Shown: positions 25,785 to 34,701, counted from the stretch's first letter. The stretch: 64,000 nt of DNA from SZAS-18 sp038322235 (GCA_038322235.1 JBBQFQ010000003.1:62001-126000), one strand, 5' to 3'. A program made the numbers and translations. The notes: generated from the sequence alone by a model not told the origin.

Positions 25785-28157
25785 ATGAGATCCCTCCTGC
25801 GCTCCCCGGGATTCACGCTCCTTGCGGTTCTCACGCTTGCAGCCGGGATCGGGGCGTGCGCCGCCATCTTTTCAGTGGTGAGTGCCGTTCTCGTCCGCCC
25901 CCTCCCCTACCCCGAACCCGATCGGCTCGTGGGCATCTGGTCGAAAAGCCAGCGATCGGGGAACATCTACCATCTTTCGTCACCCGACTTCCTCGACGTC
26001 CAAGCGCGCACGGACCTCTTCGCGGCGGTGACCGGCTTCGGAACCGGACCAGTGGCTGTGACCGCCGCTGGCTCGGCGAGTCGGGTCGATGGCGCGGAGG
26101 TCACCGCGGATTTTTTCAACGTCATCGGCGTTCGACCGGCCGTGGGTCGCGTCTTCGAGCTGGCCGAATGGCAGGCCGGGAACGCGGCCATCATCAGCAA
26201 TCGCCTCGCGCTCCGGTTTTTTGGCGACCCCGCCCGGGGGGTCGGCGCGAGTCTTCGCGGGGACGGCCGGACCTTCGTCGTGGTGGGGGTGATGCCGGAA
26301 GGATTCGCGTACCCGTCGGGAACCGATATGTGGGTGCCGAGCTTGAATCTCGATCCGAGCGCAAGCCGCTCCGCCCATAATTTCGAGGTGGCGGGACGAC
26401 TGCAGCCGGGGATGGCACTGGCCACTGCGAGTGACGCTCTCGCCGCGTTAGGCGCGCGCCTGGCCAAGGCGTATCCAGCGACGAATACGAACAAGAGTTT
26501 TACGGCGCTGCCGCTGATTGAGCATGAGATTCGGGGACACCGAGCCACCATTTGGACGCTGCTGGGGGCCGTGCTCCTCGTCCTCCTGATCGCCTGTGCA
26601 AACGTGGCGAACCTTCTGCTGGCGCGCGGCGTGGCCAGGCGGCGGGAACTGGCGGTGCGGGCGGCCCTCGGGGCGTCCCGAACGCGCCTGATGCTGTTCC
26701 AGCTGCGCGAGAGCGCGATCCTCGCCGGACTCGCCGCGCTTCTTGGCACCGCCATCGGCGCTTCGGGCGTGCGCGCGCTCATCGCGCTCGCCCCGGTTGG
26801 GATTCCGCGGCTGACCGAAGTGGGGCTCGATTGGCCAACGCTTTGCGCCGCCTGCGGCCTCGCGCTCCTCGCGACCCTGCTCACGGGTGCGGTGCCGGCT
26901 CTCGCGGCGGCGCGGACCGATATTGTCACCGGGCTCAAAAGCGGTGGCGCCGCCTTCGCGGGTGGGCGCAGTCGGATCCGAGGCGCCCTCGTGGTGAGCC
27001 AACTCGCCCTCTCGCTCGGCCTCCTCACCGTCGCTGGCCTGCTCCTCAGGTCGTTTTGGAATCTGAGCCAGGTCGACCCGGGATTCCGCCCGGAGCGGGT
27101 GCTGGTGATGGATGTCACGTTCCCGGCGTCGAGCGAGGCTGACGCTCCGCGCGCGTTCGCCTTCCTGGACGAAATGCTGCGGCGCGGCGGGGAGTTGCCG
27201 GGGGTCAGCGCTCTTTCGTATGGACGCGAGATGCCCCTCGGACCGACGGGAACGAACGGTCTCTATCTGATCGAGGGTCGGGCGGAGCCGCAGAGCGGCA
27301 CAGGCGCTCAGAATGCGCTCTGGCGCTTTATCGGACCGGGCTACTTCGCCGCCCTCGGAATTCCGCTCCGCTCCGGCCGGGACCTCGACGGAAATCAGCG
27401 TCAGCCGGGCGTGGAACAGGAGGCCGTGATCAACGAGACCATGGCGCGCGCGTCATGGCCCGGACAGGATCCGATCGGTCAGCGGATCCGGATCGGCATG
27501 TCCGCCGCGCCCCGATGGATGACGATCGTCGGGGTGATCGCCGACGTGAAACAAGGCACTCTCGACCAGGCGCCGGGAGAGGAACTCTACGTCGCGGCTG
27601 CGCAGTTCCCCGCGGCAAACACGCAGACCCGCTTCATCATTCGCACGCCGGGCGCACCAGAGGGATTGAGCGAGCCATTTCGACGACTCGCCATCTCGGT
27701 CAACCCCGAGGTTCCCGTCCAGTTCCAGACGGCGGCGATGATCCTCGGCGAAACGCTGGCGGCTCCGCGTTTTCGAGCCCAGTTAACCGGCGTTTTCGCG
27801 GGTCTGGCTCTCTTGATCGCACTCGTCGGTGTGGGAGGCGTCATGTCGTTGATTGTGGCTGGGCGTCGGAGGGAAGTCGGAATCCGCCTCGCGCTCGGTG
27901 CGACGCGGCGCGGCGTCGTGATGCTCATGCTCCAGGAAGGTCTCGGTTTCGTCGCGCTCGGCCTCACGCTGGGGGGAATCATCGCGCTCGGAGCTGGACG
28001 CGTGCTCCAAGCCCAACTGTTCGCGGTCGGAGCCTTTGATCCGCTCGTCTTCGCAGTGGTCGGAATCGGGTTCGCGCTCGTCGCGGCCATCGCCATTCTG
28101 CTCCCCGCGCTCCGTTCGGCCCGCGTCCTGCCCACTGAAGCGCTCCGGATAGAATAG
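25785..28157 (+). CDS. Duplicated orphan permease (ADOP type) 8
   Basis: 790 residues from ATG 25785 (MRSLLRSPGFTLLAVLTLAAG), the same short N-terminus as permease 6. TM1 is at about 8-30. TM2-4 start at about 255 with RRELAVRAALGASRTR, TM5 is at about 400-420, and TM6-8 start at about 665 with RREVGIRLALGATRRG. It ends TEALRIE. It is the last gene of block 3, 110 bp before the sigma-factor gene. An in-frame opening upstream to 25656 overlaps permease 7 and is rejected as the start. Confidence 0.9.
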   Translation: MRSLLRSPGFTLLAVLTLAAGIGACAAIFSVVSAVLVRPLPYPEPDRLVGIWSKSQRSGNIYHLSSPDFLDVQARTDLFAAVTGFGTGPVAVTAAGSASRVDGAEVTADFFNVIGVRPAVGRVFELAEWQAGNAAIISNRLALRFFGDPARGVGASLRGDGRTFVVVGVMPEGFAYPSGTDMWVPSLNLDPSASRSAHNFEVAGRLQPGMALATASDALAALGARLAKAYPATNTNKSFTALPLIEHEIRGHRATIWTLLGAVLLVLLIACANVANLLLARGVARRRELAVRAALGASRTRLMLFQLRESAILAGLAALLGTAIGASGVRALIALAPVGIPRLTEVGLDWPTLCAACGLALLATLLTGAVPALAAARTDIVTGLKSGGAAFAGGRSRIRGALVVSQLALSLGLLTVAGLLLRSFWNLSQVDPGFRPERVLVMDVTFPASSEADAPRAFAFLDEMLRRGGELPGVSALSYGREMPLGPTGTNGLYLIEGRAEPQSGTGAQNALWRFIGPGYFAALGIPLRSGRDLDGNQRQPGVEQEAVINETMARASWPGQDPIGQRIRIGMSAAPRWMTIVGVIADVKQGTLDQAPGEELYVAAAQFPAANTQTRFIIRTPGAPEGLSEPFRRLAISVNPEVPVQFQTAAMILGETLAAPRFRAQLTGVFAGLALLIALVGVGGVMSLIVAGRRREVGIRLALGATRRGVVMLMLQEGLGFVALGLTLGGIIALGAGRVLQAQLFAVGAFDPLVFAVVGIGFALVAAIAILLPALRSARVLPTEALRIE

Positions 28158-28170
28158 TCGGCCGAATCCG

Positions 28171-28191
28171 GGTCCGACGGGGGACCTTCTT
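28171..28191 (+). terminator. Weak hairpin after block 3
   Basis: GGTCC-GACGGG-GGACC followed by TTCTT lies 14 bp after the stop of permease 8. The stem is short (5 bp) and the T-tract is interrupted, so termination would be partial at best. Confidence 0.3.
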
Positions 28192-28267
28192 GCGCACGGC
28201 GGCGGCGCGGGCTTAGTCTCCCCCATCCAAACCAGGACCGGGCGCTCTAGTAGTTTCGACCGAAGCC

Positions 28268-29008
28268 ATGCCGATTCCACCGCTCCGCGAAGAGTCCTCA
28301 AATTTTCGAACCACGCTCTGGGATCTTGTGGCCGGGGTTGCGAACGGCGACGCGAAGATCTCCCGGGCGTCGCTCGAGGATCTTTGCCGAATCTACTGGC
28401 GTCCGGTTTACGGTTTCGTCCGCTCGCAAGGCTGGGGGGAAGCCGACGCCGCGGACCTGACCCAGGAGTTCATGGGAAGTGTGATCTCAGGCAAACTACT
28501 CGAACGGGCCGATCCGGCGAAAGGACGGCTCCGGGATTTGCTCCGGGGAGCGGTCCGCCGGTTTCTCGTCACGGAAGCGCGGAGACGAAACACCCAGCGA
28601 CGAAGGCCGAGGGGCGGCGAAGTTTCTCTCGCGAGTCTCGGTGAGACCGGCGAGAACCTCGATGACACCCTCGACGCCGCCACCCCAGACACGGCAGCGT
28701 ATGACCGGGCGTGGGCCGAGGAGACCATGGAAGAGACCTGGCGCGAGCTGTGCGCCCGGGATACGGGCCGTCCCGGAACCCTGTCCACCCCGCAACTCTG
28801 GCCCTGGCTGATCCAGCCGGATCAGGCCGGCGATTTCGACGCGCTCTGCCGGGAACACGGCATCGAGGTCGGCACCGGACGGGTACAACTCTCGCGCCGG
28901 CGCGAGCGCCTTGGGCGGGTGTTACGCCGTCTGGTCCAGCAAACCGTCGCGACGGATGCAGACGTGGAATCCGAAGTCGCCTATCTCCTGCGGGCGTTCA
29001 GCTCCTGA
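28268..29008 (+). CDS. ECF-like RNA polymerase sigma factor
   Basis: A 246-residue sigma-70-family protein. Region 2 is visible at about residues 40-90: YWRPVYGFVRSQGWGEADA, then DLTQEFM (the DxxQE-type motif) and a basic helix around RRFLVTEARRR. The C-terminal half (REHGIEVGTGRVQLSRRRERLGRVLRRLV) takes the place of region 4. The layout resembles large ECF-like factors common in Planctomycetes and Verrucomicrobiota, often next to Ser/Thr kinases, but no kinase gene is adjacent here. It follows the permease block by 110 bp. Whether it regulates that block is unknown, since the block promoters look sigma-54 dependent. Confidence 0.8.
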   Translation: MPIPPLREESSNFRTTLWDLVAGVANGDAKISRASLEDLCRIYWRPVYGFVRSQGWGEADAADLTQEFMGSVISGKLLERADPAKGRLRDLLRGAVRRFLVTEARRRNTQRRRPRGGEVSLASLGETGENLDDTLDAATPDTAAYDRAWAEETMEETWRELCARDTGRPGTLSTPQLWPWLIQPDQAGDFDALCREHGIEVGTGRVQLSRRRERLGRVLRRLVQQTVATDADVESEVAYLLRAFSS

Positions 29009-29050
29009 ATGTATCGGCGTCGACGGGACTGCCAACGCCGGCGGGACCGT

Positions 29051-30331
29051 TCAAAGACCGGTCGGGACCGTCCGCAGCTTTTCCTCCCAACGGGTGAGCA
29101 GGTGGACCACGACGTTGATCCCGAACTTGTAGCTCGTCTCGATCGCCTTCGGCTCGAGATTTCGAATGTAGTTCGCCCGGCGCTGCCACAACTCGAAGTT
29201 GAGGGCGACGAAGTTGTCCTGCTCATCCTTTCGAAAATCGACCTCGCCGCGTTCGTTCAGTCCGATCTGCCACATGTCCCCGTAATCGTTCGCCGTATAC
29301 AGAATCGCGACCTCGCCGTAGATCTTGAGGGCGTAAACCGGCTCGGCATAAAAATTGACCCCCGCCGGGACGCCGCGGACCTCGTTAAAATATGTCCTCG
29401 TGTAGATCGGATGATCCGGCGGTAGCACCTCGAATTCCTTGTTCACGTCAGGCACGACCCGCTTCATCTCGCGCCTGAACGCCAGATCGAAGCGCGAACG
29501 CCGTCCAGGGAGCGTACTGTCACCCCAGATCGCTCCACCGAGTTGAATGTATTTCCGCAGATTTTCGACTTCCTTGTCGGTTAGGACAAAATCCCGCCGC
29601 CCGGTGAAGAAGATGAACGGGGGTTTCATGGCAAAGATCTGGTCACTGCTCAGGTCCAGGGGGACGGCGTTCGCCTGCGCCTGAATCCGGTCCCGGGACC
29701 ACTTGTTCATGAGGTAGAGAAGATTCGGGAGGCTCCCAAAGTCGATCGTCTTTCCGTCCCGCATCCTGACCGTCGAGTTCCAGTCTCCGCCGGAGTATTT
29801 GGCGATGTAGGCCGTGAACTTGAACGCCCGGTCCTTCCCGACTCCGCTCCCACCCGATCCCTGACCCCAGCCGCCGGTGAAGGCCTTCATCGACTTGGCT
29901 TGGGCGAGCGTCATGCCGCCCGGGAGGGTCTGCTGTTGCGGAGCGGTGGCCGCCACCGGATCGAGCGTCCGGGCCGTCGAAGGCATCATGTCCGGGGCGG
30001 CGCTCGGCAGTTCGAACGCGCTGGGAAGAGCGCTGTTCGTCGTGATCGCGGTGAGCGACTGCACCGGCGTACTCGGCGTCTGAACCTGATATTGCGTTTG
30101 AGGCTGCACCGGAGTCTGCGGCGTTTCCGGAGGAGCCTGCGGTGCCGCCTGCTGGACGAGTCCAGCGCCACCCGGATCCGAATCGAAATCCGCCTGTCTC
30201 AGCGCCGCCCGGAAGAGAATGGTGCCCCCAAAGAGGAGGATGAAGACAAGGTGCAGCAGCGCCGAGATCGTGAAAAAACGCGATTTGCGCACGCGCGCCA
30301 CGAATTCGTTGAGCTTCGACGGGGAACTCAT
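29051..30331 (-). CDS. DUF4159-domain protein with N-terminal membrane anchor
   Basis: 426 residues from ATG 30331 (MSSPSKLNEF). The N-terminus has one membrane helix at about 21-39 (ISALLHLVFILLFGGTILF). A long Pro/Gln/Thr-rich linker follows at about 50-150. The C-terminal half fits DUF4159, with FKFTAYIAKYSGGDWNSTVR and then PFIFFTGRRDFVLTDKEVENLRKYIQLGGAIWGD. DUF4159 resembles a class I glutamine-amidotransferase-like fold often found near MoxR/von Willebrand-type genes, which are absent here. It is convergent with the sigma gene (42-bp gap). An in-frame ATG at 30379 would add 16 atypical residues. Confidence 0.85.
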   Translation of the reverse strand: MSSPSKLNEFVARVRKSRFFTISALLHLVFILLFGGTILFRAALRQADFDSDPGGAGLVQQAAPQAPPETPQTPVQPQTQYQVQTPSTPVQSLTAITTNSALPSAFELPSAAPDMMPSTARTLDPVAATAPQQQTLPGGMTLAQAKSMKAFTGGWGQGSGGSGVGKDRAFKFTAYIAKYSGGDWNSTVRMRDGKTIDFGSLPNLLYLMNKWSRDRIQAQANAVPLDLSSDQIFAMKPPFIFFTGRRDFVLTDKEVENLRKYIQLGGAIWGDSTLPGRRSRFDLAFRREMKRVVPDVNKEFEVLPPDHPIYTRTYFNEVRGVPAGVNFYAEPVYALKIYGEVAILYTANDYGDMWQIGLNERGEVDFRKDEQDNFVALNFELWQRRANYIRNLEPKAIETSYKFGINVVVHLLTRWEEKLRTVPTGL

Positions 30332-30400
30332 CAGCGCCCATGCATCGCAAGGGGCGACGCGTTTCACAAGTGCGCTCAAAGGGTTTTTTGCCGCGAAGGA

Positions 30401-30429
30401 TTGACCGCCGTCCAGACCCGCCCTAGCCT
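30401..30429 (+). promoter_or_regulatory. Possible sigma-70 promoter for polyprenyl synthase
   Basis: TTGACC (30401-30406), a 17-bp spacer, then TAGCCT (30424-30429). Transcription would start at about 30436, which is the GTG start codon, giving a leaderless mRNA. The -10 is only half consensus. Confidence 0.4.
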
Positions 30430-30433
30430 TACT

Positions 30434-30451
30434 TTGTGAAAGTTTTCACAA
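30434..30451. promoter_or_regulatory. Palindrome across the start codon of polyprenyl synthase
   Basis: TTGTGAAA-GT-TTTCACAA is a perfect 8+2+8 inverted repeat that includes the GTG start codon at 30436 and the predicted +1. It resembles a repressor operator. A half-copy (GTTTCACAAG) occurs at 30361-30370, about 80 bp upstream. Confidence 0.45.
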
Positions 30452-31476
30452 GGGTTCGATCCTCGCTTCCCCCGCCTGCGCCGGGCCGCGATATCAAGGA
30501 AATCCTCACGCTCATTGAGCCGCATCTCGCGAACGTGGACGCCGCGATCAAGCGGCAGTCGGAATCATTCGACGCGGCGGTTTCAGGTTACGTGGCCTAC
30601 GCCCTGGATTCGAACGGCAAGAGACTTCGGCCGGCGCTCGCCCTTCTGGTCGGCGGGGCCACGCAGGGGGTCAGTGCCCGGCACGAAGATCTCGCCGTGA
30701 TCCTCGAGATGATCCATCTGGCGACGCTGGTTCACGACGACATCATGGATGGGGCGGACACCCGGCGCGGGCAGCCAACCCCGAATGCGCGCTGGGGGAA
30801 CGCGATCACCGTCCTGCTTGGCGACTGCCTTTTTGCGCATGCCCTCGACCTCGCGACAAACTTCGAAGAGGCCGAGGTCAGCCGGAAGATCGCCCGCGCC
30901 GCGACGGCGGTCTGCACGGGAGAGATCATTCAAACGCAGCGCCGGTTCGACCTGAATTTGAGCCACGCAGATTATTTCCGGATCATCGAGCTGAAGACGG
31001 CGGCGCTCTTCGGCTGCGCCGCGGAACTGGGGGCGCACCTTGCCGGGGGCAGTCCCGACCTCGCGGCGAAGATGAAGGTTTTCGGCCTGAAGCTGGGCAC
31101 TGCGTACCAGATCTACGACGACTGTCTCGACATCGCGGGAGATGAGGACAACGCGGGCAAGACCCTCGGGACCGACCTCAAGAAGGGAAAACTGACGCTG
31201 CCGATCCTGAACCTGTTGCGCGACGCTCCGCCCGCCGACCTTGCGGTCTATTCGCAAATGATCCTTCGGGCGGAGGAACCCGAGTCGATCGCGCTCACGG
31301 CCGCCGTGCGCCGCAGCGGCTCACTGGCCTCCGCCATTCAAACGGCCGTGGACATGATCGACGACGCGCGCGTCCAGCTCGCGGCCCTTCCCGGCGGTCC
31401 CTTTACCGATGCGCTCCATGGCGTCGCCGAAAAGGTGGCCGAGATGGTCACGCGCTTCGGTGCACGGGCGACGTGA
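30436..31476 (+). CDS. Polyprenyl diphosphate synthase (trans-isoprenyl, IspB-like)
   Basis: A 346-residue all-helical enzyme that condenses isopentenyl diphosphate onto allylic diphosphates to make the long prenyl chain for quinones or related lipids. The first aspartate-rich motif is HDDIMDGADTRRG (about residue 100) and the second is YQIYDDCLDIAGDED (about 222-236). GKRLRP at about residue 57 and the following substrate-binding residues are also present. GTG 30436 is the only usable start, because an in-frame TAG lies at 30424. The gene is divergent from DUF4159 and is followed by radC at 67 bp. Chain length cannot be read from sequence alone. Confidence 0.93.
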   Translation: MKVFTRVRSSLPPPAPGRDIKEILTLIEPHLANVDAAIKRQSESFDAAVSGYVAYALDSNGKRLRPALALLVGGATQGVSARHEDLAVILEMIHLATLVHDDIMDGADTRRGQPTPNARWGNAITVLLGDCLFAHALDLATNFEEAEVSRKIARAATAVCTGEIIQTQRRFDLNLSHADYFRIIELKTAALFGCAAELGAHLAGGSPDLAAKMKVFGLKLGTAYQIYDDCLDIAGDEDNAGKTLGTDLKKGKLTLPILNLLRDAPPADLAVYSQMILRAEEPESIALTAAVRRSGSLASAIQTAVDMIDDARVQLAALPGGPFTDALHGVAEKVAEMVTRFGARAT

Positions 31477-31543
31477 ACGTCCGCGGCGGTTGCTCCGTTC
31501 CTGCTCTCGACGAACGCGGGACGGCGCGCCAGGATTCGCTGCG

Positions 31544-32239
31544 ATGGAAACCGAGCGCATCAAGGAACTGCCCGAACACGAGCGTCCGCGGGAGCGCCTC
31601 GCGGAGCGCGGGGCCGCCGCGCTCTCCGATGCCGAGCTCATCGGGATCCTCATTAACACGGGAATTCCCGGCTCCAACGCGGTTCAGCTCGGACGCCAGT
31701 TGCTCGTGCGCTTTGGCTCGCTCGCGGGTCTGTCCCGGGCATCCGTGGCCGAACTCGAGAGCCTGCGAGGCATCGGACCCGCCAAGGCCGTTCACCTGGC
31801 GGCGGCCTTTGGGCTGGCGTCGCGACTCGCGCGCGAGGAATTCGCCCGCCGAAAAGTCGACAGCCCGGCCCACGTGCTGGAGCTGCTCGGCGCGGAAATG
31901 CGGGCGCTCCCGAAGGAGTCTCTGCGCGTCATCCTGCTCGATCCAAGGCTGCATCTGATTCGCGTGCACGAGGTCTCGCTTGGCACCACCAACGAAGCCA
32001 TCGCGCACCCGCGGGACATCCTGCACGCCGCGATCACCCACTCGGCGTACGCGTTCATCCTCGCCCACAATCATCCGAGCGGAGATCCGATGCCGAGCGA
32101 CGCGGATCACCGCCTCACGCGCCGCCTCGCAGAGGCGTGCAGCCTCCTCCAGATCAAGCTGCTCGACCATGTCATCATCGGAGCGCCCAGCCCGGGCCAC
32201 GCGGCGCATTTCAGCTTCCGCGAAGCTGGGGTGATTTGA
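31544..32239 (+). CDS. radC: RadC-family JAB/MPN-domain protein
   Basis: 231 residues. The N-terminal helix-hairpin-helix part (about 1-95) contains LRGIGPAKAVHLAAAF. The C-terminal JAB/MPN metalloprotease-like domain carries the zinc motif HNHPSGDPMPSDAD at about residues 170-183, preceded by the conserved Glu-containing strand EVSLGT. It was once thought to act in DNA repair; its real role is unsettled. ATG 31544 gives METERIKELPEHERPRERL, the normal family beginning. It lies between the polyprenyl synthase and lpxA genes on the same strand. Confidence 0.93.
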   Translation: METERIKELPEHERPRERLAERGAAALSDAELIGILINTGIPGSNAVQLGRQLLVRFGSLAGLSRASVAELESLRGIGPAKAVHLAAAFGLASRLAREEFARRKVDSPAHVLELLGAEMRALPKESLRVILLDPRLHLIRVHEVSLGTTNEAIAHPRDILHAAITHSAYAFILAHNHPSGDPMPSDADHRLTRRLAEACSLLQIKLLDHVIIGAPSPGHAAHFSFREAGVI

Positions 32240-32294
32240 CGAGCCGGGGCACTCCACGATTCCCAAGCAGCACCGAAGTCTCCAAGTTCGTTCC

Positions 32295-33086
32295 ATGATT
32301 CATCCCAGCGCCATCGTCTCCCCGCAGGCCCGGCTCGCTGCCGATGTCCACATCGGGCCGCATGTCGTCATCGATGGAAACGTTGAAATCGGAGCCCGCT
32401 GCGTGATCGAGCCAAACGCGGTAATCACTGGACGAGTCACCATCGGGGCGCGCAATCGCATCGGAACCGGGGTCTGCATCGGAACCGAGCCGCAAGATCT
32501 CCGTTTCGACCCCGCCACCGACAGTGGAGTCTGGATCGGAGAGGACAACGTCCTGCGCGAATACGTCACGATCCACCGCGCTACCGTCGCGGGGAAAGAC
32601 ACGACCATTGGCCATCATAACTTTCTCATGGTTGGCGTGCATCTCGCGCACGATGTCCAGCTCGGCAGCCACAACGTCCTCGCCAACAACGTTCTCCTCG
32701 GCGGGCACGTGAGGTTCGGAAGTCATACCGTGGTCGGCGGCGGCTCGGTCTTCCATCAGCACATCCGGGTGGGAGACGGCGTGATGACTCAAGGCCTGAG
32801 CGGCTTTTCAATGGACGTTCCTCCCTTCTGCGTCGGCGCGAGCGTGAACCTCATTGTGGGGCTGAATGCGATCGGGCTACGGCGCTCCGGACGAACCAGT
32901 TCCGAGCGTCTCGAACTGAAACGTGCCTTCGACCTGCTCTATCGGAGCGGGTTGAACGTCAGCCAGGCGCTGGCAAAAAGCCGGGAATCCGAGTGGAACG
33001 GAGTGGCGCGAACGTTTTTTGACTTCGTCGCCGGCGCGGACAAACGCGGAGTTTGCGGACTCGCCCACACCGCCGCCGCTACCTGA
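32295..33086 (+). CDS. lpxA: Acyl-ACP:UDP-N-acetylglucosamine O-acyltransferase
   Basis: A 263-residue enzyme for the first step of lipid A synthesis, transferring a hydroxyacyl chain from ACP to the 3-OH of UDP-GlcNAc. The N-terminal two-thirds is a left-handed beta-helix of hexapeptide repeats, starting IHPSAIVSPQARLAADVHIGP. The catalytic His region reads GVHLAHD (about residue 118). The C-terminal helical domain contains GLNAIGLRRSG. Length is typical. The usual neighbours lpxC, lpxD and fabZ are not in the window. Its presence supports a Gram-negative outer membrane with lipopolysaccharide. Confidence 0.95.
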   Translation: MIHPSAIVSPQARLAADVHIGPHVVIDGNVEIGARCVIEPNAVITGRVTIGARNRIGTGVCIGTEPQDLRFDPATDSGVWIGEDNVLREYVTIHRATVAGKDTTIGHHNFLMVGVHLAHDVQLGSHNVLANNVLLGGHVRFGSHTVVGGGSVFHQHIRVGDGVMTQGLSGFSMDVPPFCVGASVNLIVGLNAIGLRRSGRTSSERLELKRAFDLLYRSGLNVSQALAKSRESEWNGVARTFFDFVAGADKRGVCGLAHTAAAT

Positions 33087-33151
33087 AACTGTCCCTCCCG
33101 TCCTGCCGACGGCTGCGTCCGGGCGCATCCCGCCGCGATGCATGTTTGACT

Positions 33152-33188
33152 CCGCGGCCGTGCGTCCCTCGAAAGGGGCCGGCCGCGG
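33152..33188. terminator. Hairpin between convergent lpxA and dctA
   Basis: CCGCGGCCG (33152-33160) pairs perfectly with CGGCCGCGG (33180-33188) around a 19-nt loop. It sits between the stops of two convergent genes and could stop transcription from both sides. There is no T-tract. Confidence 0.4.
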
Positions 33189-33206
33189 TCCGTTCACGTC
33201 GAGCGT

Positions 33207-34550
33207 TCAGGGCTGCGCGACGGGCACGACGACATCTGACGTCAATTCCCCGTTTAGCGCCGCCTGGAGCTTGGAGCGATCGAGATCCTTTTCCCACGCG
33301 GCGATGACAACCGTCGCGACACCATTTCCGACAAAGTTCGTCAGCGCCCGGGCCTCGCTCATGAACCGGTCGATCCCAAGGAGAAGCGCCGTCCCCGCGA
33401 CGGGAATGTCCGGAATCGTTTGCAGCGTCGCAACGAGCGTGATGAAGCCCGCTCCCGTAATCCCGCTGGCGCCCTTCGAGGTCAGCATCGAAACGCCGAG
33501 GATTGTGAGCTGCTGCCCAAGCGTGAGAGGCGTGTTCGTTGCCTGCGCAACGAAGAGGGCCGCCATGGTCATATAGATATTCGTGCCATCGAGATTGAAG
33601 GAGTAACCCGTAGGAACGACGAGGCCGACCACGGGTTTCCCACAGCCTGCCCGCTCGAGTTTCTCCATCAGGCCGGGAAGCGCCGGTTCCGAAGAACTCG
33701 TCCCAAGCACGAGCAGCAACTCCTCTTTCATATACACCACGAACTTCACGATGCTGAAGCCCGTCCACCACGCGATTAAGCCGAGGACTCCGAAAACAAA
33801 GATCAGGCATGTCACATAGAACGAGCCCATCAACCAGGCGAGGTTGGCCAGAGAACCGAGCCCGAATCTCCCAATTGTGAACGCCATGGCACCGAAGGCT
33901 CCGAGGGGTGCCAACCGCATCAGCATATGCACGATGCAAAAAATTACCTGCGCAATCCGGTCGATCAGATCCTTAATCATCTGACCAGCGCTTCCCAGGT
34001 GGGAGAGCGCCACTCCGAAGAGAATCGCGACGAGCAGCACCTGCAGAATGTCGCCCTCCGCGAACGCGCCGACCAACGTTTTCGGGATAATCCCCAGGAC
34101 AAACTTAACGAGACTTTGTTCCTTGGCTTGCCCCTGAAATTTCGCAATCTCCGTCGTGTCGAGCGTCTTCGGGTCCGCATTGAAGCCCGCCCCTGGCTGC
34201 ACGACGTTGACGACGACGAGGCCGATGAACAGGGCAAAAGTCGAGACGACCTCAAAATACAGCAACGCCTTGCCGCCGACTCGACCCATCTTTTTCATGT
34301 CCTGCATCCCCGCGATGCCGGAAACAACGGTACAAAAGATGACCGGAGCGATGATCATCTTAACCAAGTTGATGAAACCCTTGCCGAAAGGCTCCATCTT
34401 TTCCCCCCAGCCCATCACGGCTTTCCCATCGACTGTGCTGGACGGAAAAAGATATCCGACCAGGATGCCTATCGCGATCGCGAAGAGGACCTGAACGTAC
34501 AGAACCTTGTAAAATGGCTTCGGGGCGTTTGTGCGGGGGTCGGCAGACAT
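33207..34550 (-). CDS. dctA: Dicarboxylate/amino acid:cation symporter (DctA type)
   Basis: A 447-residue inner-membrane transporter of the DAACS family, probably importing C4-dicarboxylates or glutamate/aspartate with protons or sodium. Diagnostic parts are the serine-rich re-entrant loop GTSSSEPALPG (about residue 275), the NLDGTNIYMTMAALFVAQ segment (about 314, the family NMDGT-type motif), and the second hairpin SKGASGITGAGFI (about 358). The first helix is VLYVQVLFAIAIGILVGYLF. ATG 34550 (MSADPRTNAPKPFYK) is chosen over 34610, which adds 20 polar residues. It is divergent from rpsU. The close match to DctA is the basis for the symbol; a GltP role cannot be excluded. Confidence 0.9.
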   Translation of the reverse strand: MSADPRTNAPKPFYKVLYVQVLFAIAIGILVGYLFPSSTVDGKAVMGWGEKMEPFGKGFINLVKMIIAPVIFCTVVSGIAGMQDMKKMGRVGGKALLYFEVVSTFALFIGLVVVNVVQPGAGFNADPKTLDTTEIAKFQGQAKEQSLVKFVLGIIPKTLVGAFAEGDILQVLLVAILFGVALSHLGSAGQMIKDLIDRIAQVIFCIVHMLMRLAPLGAFGAMAFTIGRFGLGSLANLAWLMGSFYVTCLIFVFGVLGLIAWWTGFSIVKFVVYMKEELLLVLGTSSSEPALPGLMEKLERAGCGKPVVGLVVPTGYSFNLDGTNIYMTMAALFVAQATNTPLTLGQQLTILGVSMLTSKGASGITGAGFITLVATLQTIPDIPVAGTALLLGIDRFMSEARALTNFVGNGVATVVIAAWEKDLDRSKLQAALNGELTSDVVVPVAQP

Positions 34551-34696
34551 GTTCGGGGGGCTGCGGGTGGGGAAGAGGTGACGGACCGAGACGCTATCTG
34601 CCGTTTCCACGCCTTATTCGTCAATGGCATTTCCCGTCGAAATTCGCTGGCAGCGTCAGAGCTGATCCGGTTTCTGGAACCTTCGGTTTGACGGTT

Positions 34697-34701
34697 GGAG
34701 G
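34697..34701 (+). promoter_or_regulatory. Isolated Shine-Dalgarno-like GGAGG before rpsU
   Basis: GGAGG lies 4 nt before an in-frame ATG at 34706 and 61 nt before the conventional bS21 start at 34763. Most starts in this window have no Shine-Dalgarno sequence, so it stands out. In Bacteroidota, bS21 helps hide the anti-Shine-Dalgarno sequence and rpsU keeps a strong site; a similar arrangement here is possible. Confidence 0.35.

Noticed and set aside
34551..34696. Sigma-70 promoters in the dctA-rpsU gap
   Set aside because: TTGACG elements are present on both strands, but no -10 lies at proper spacing, so none was called.
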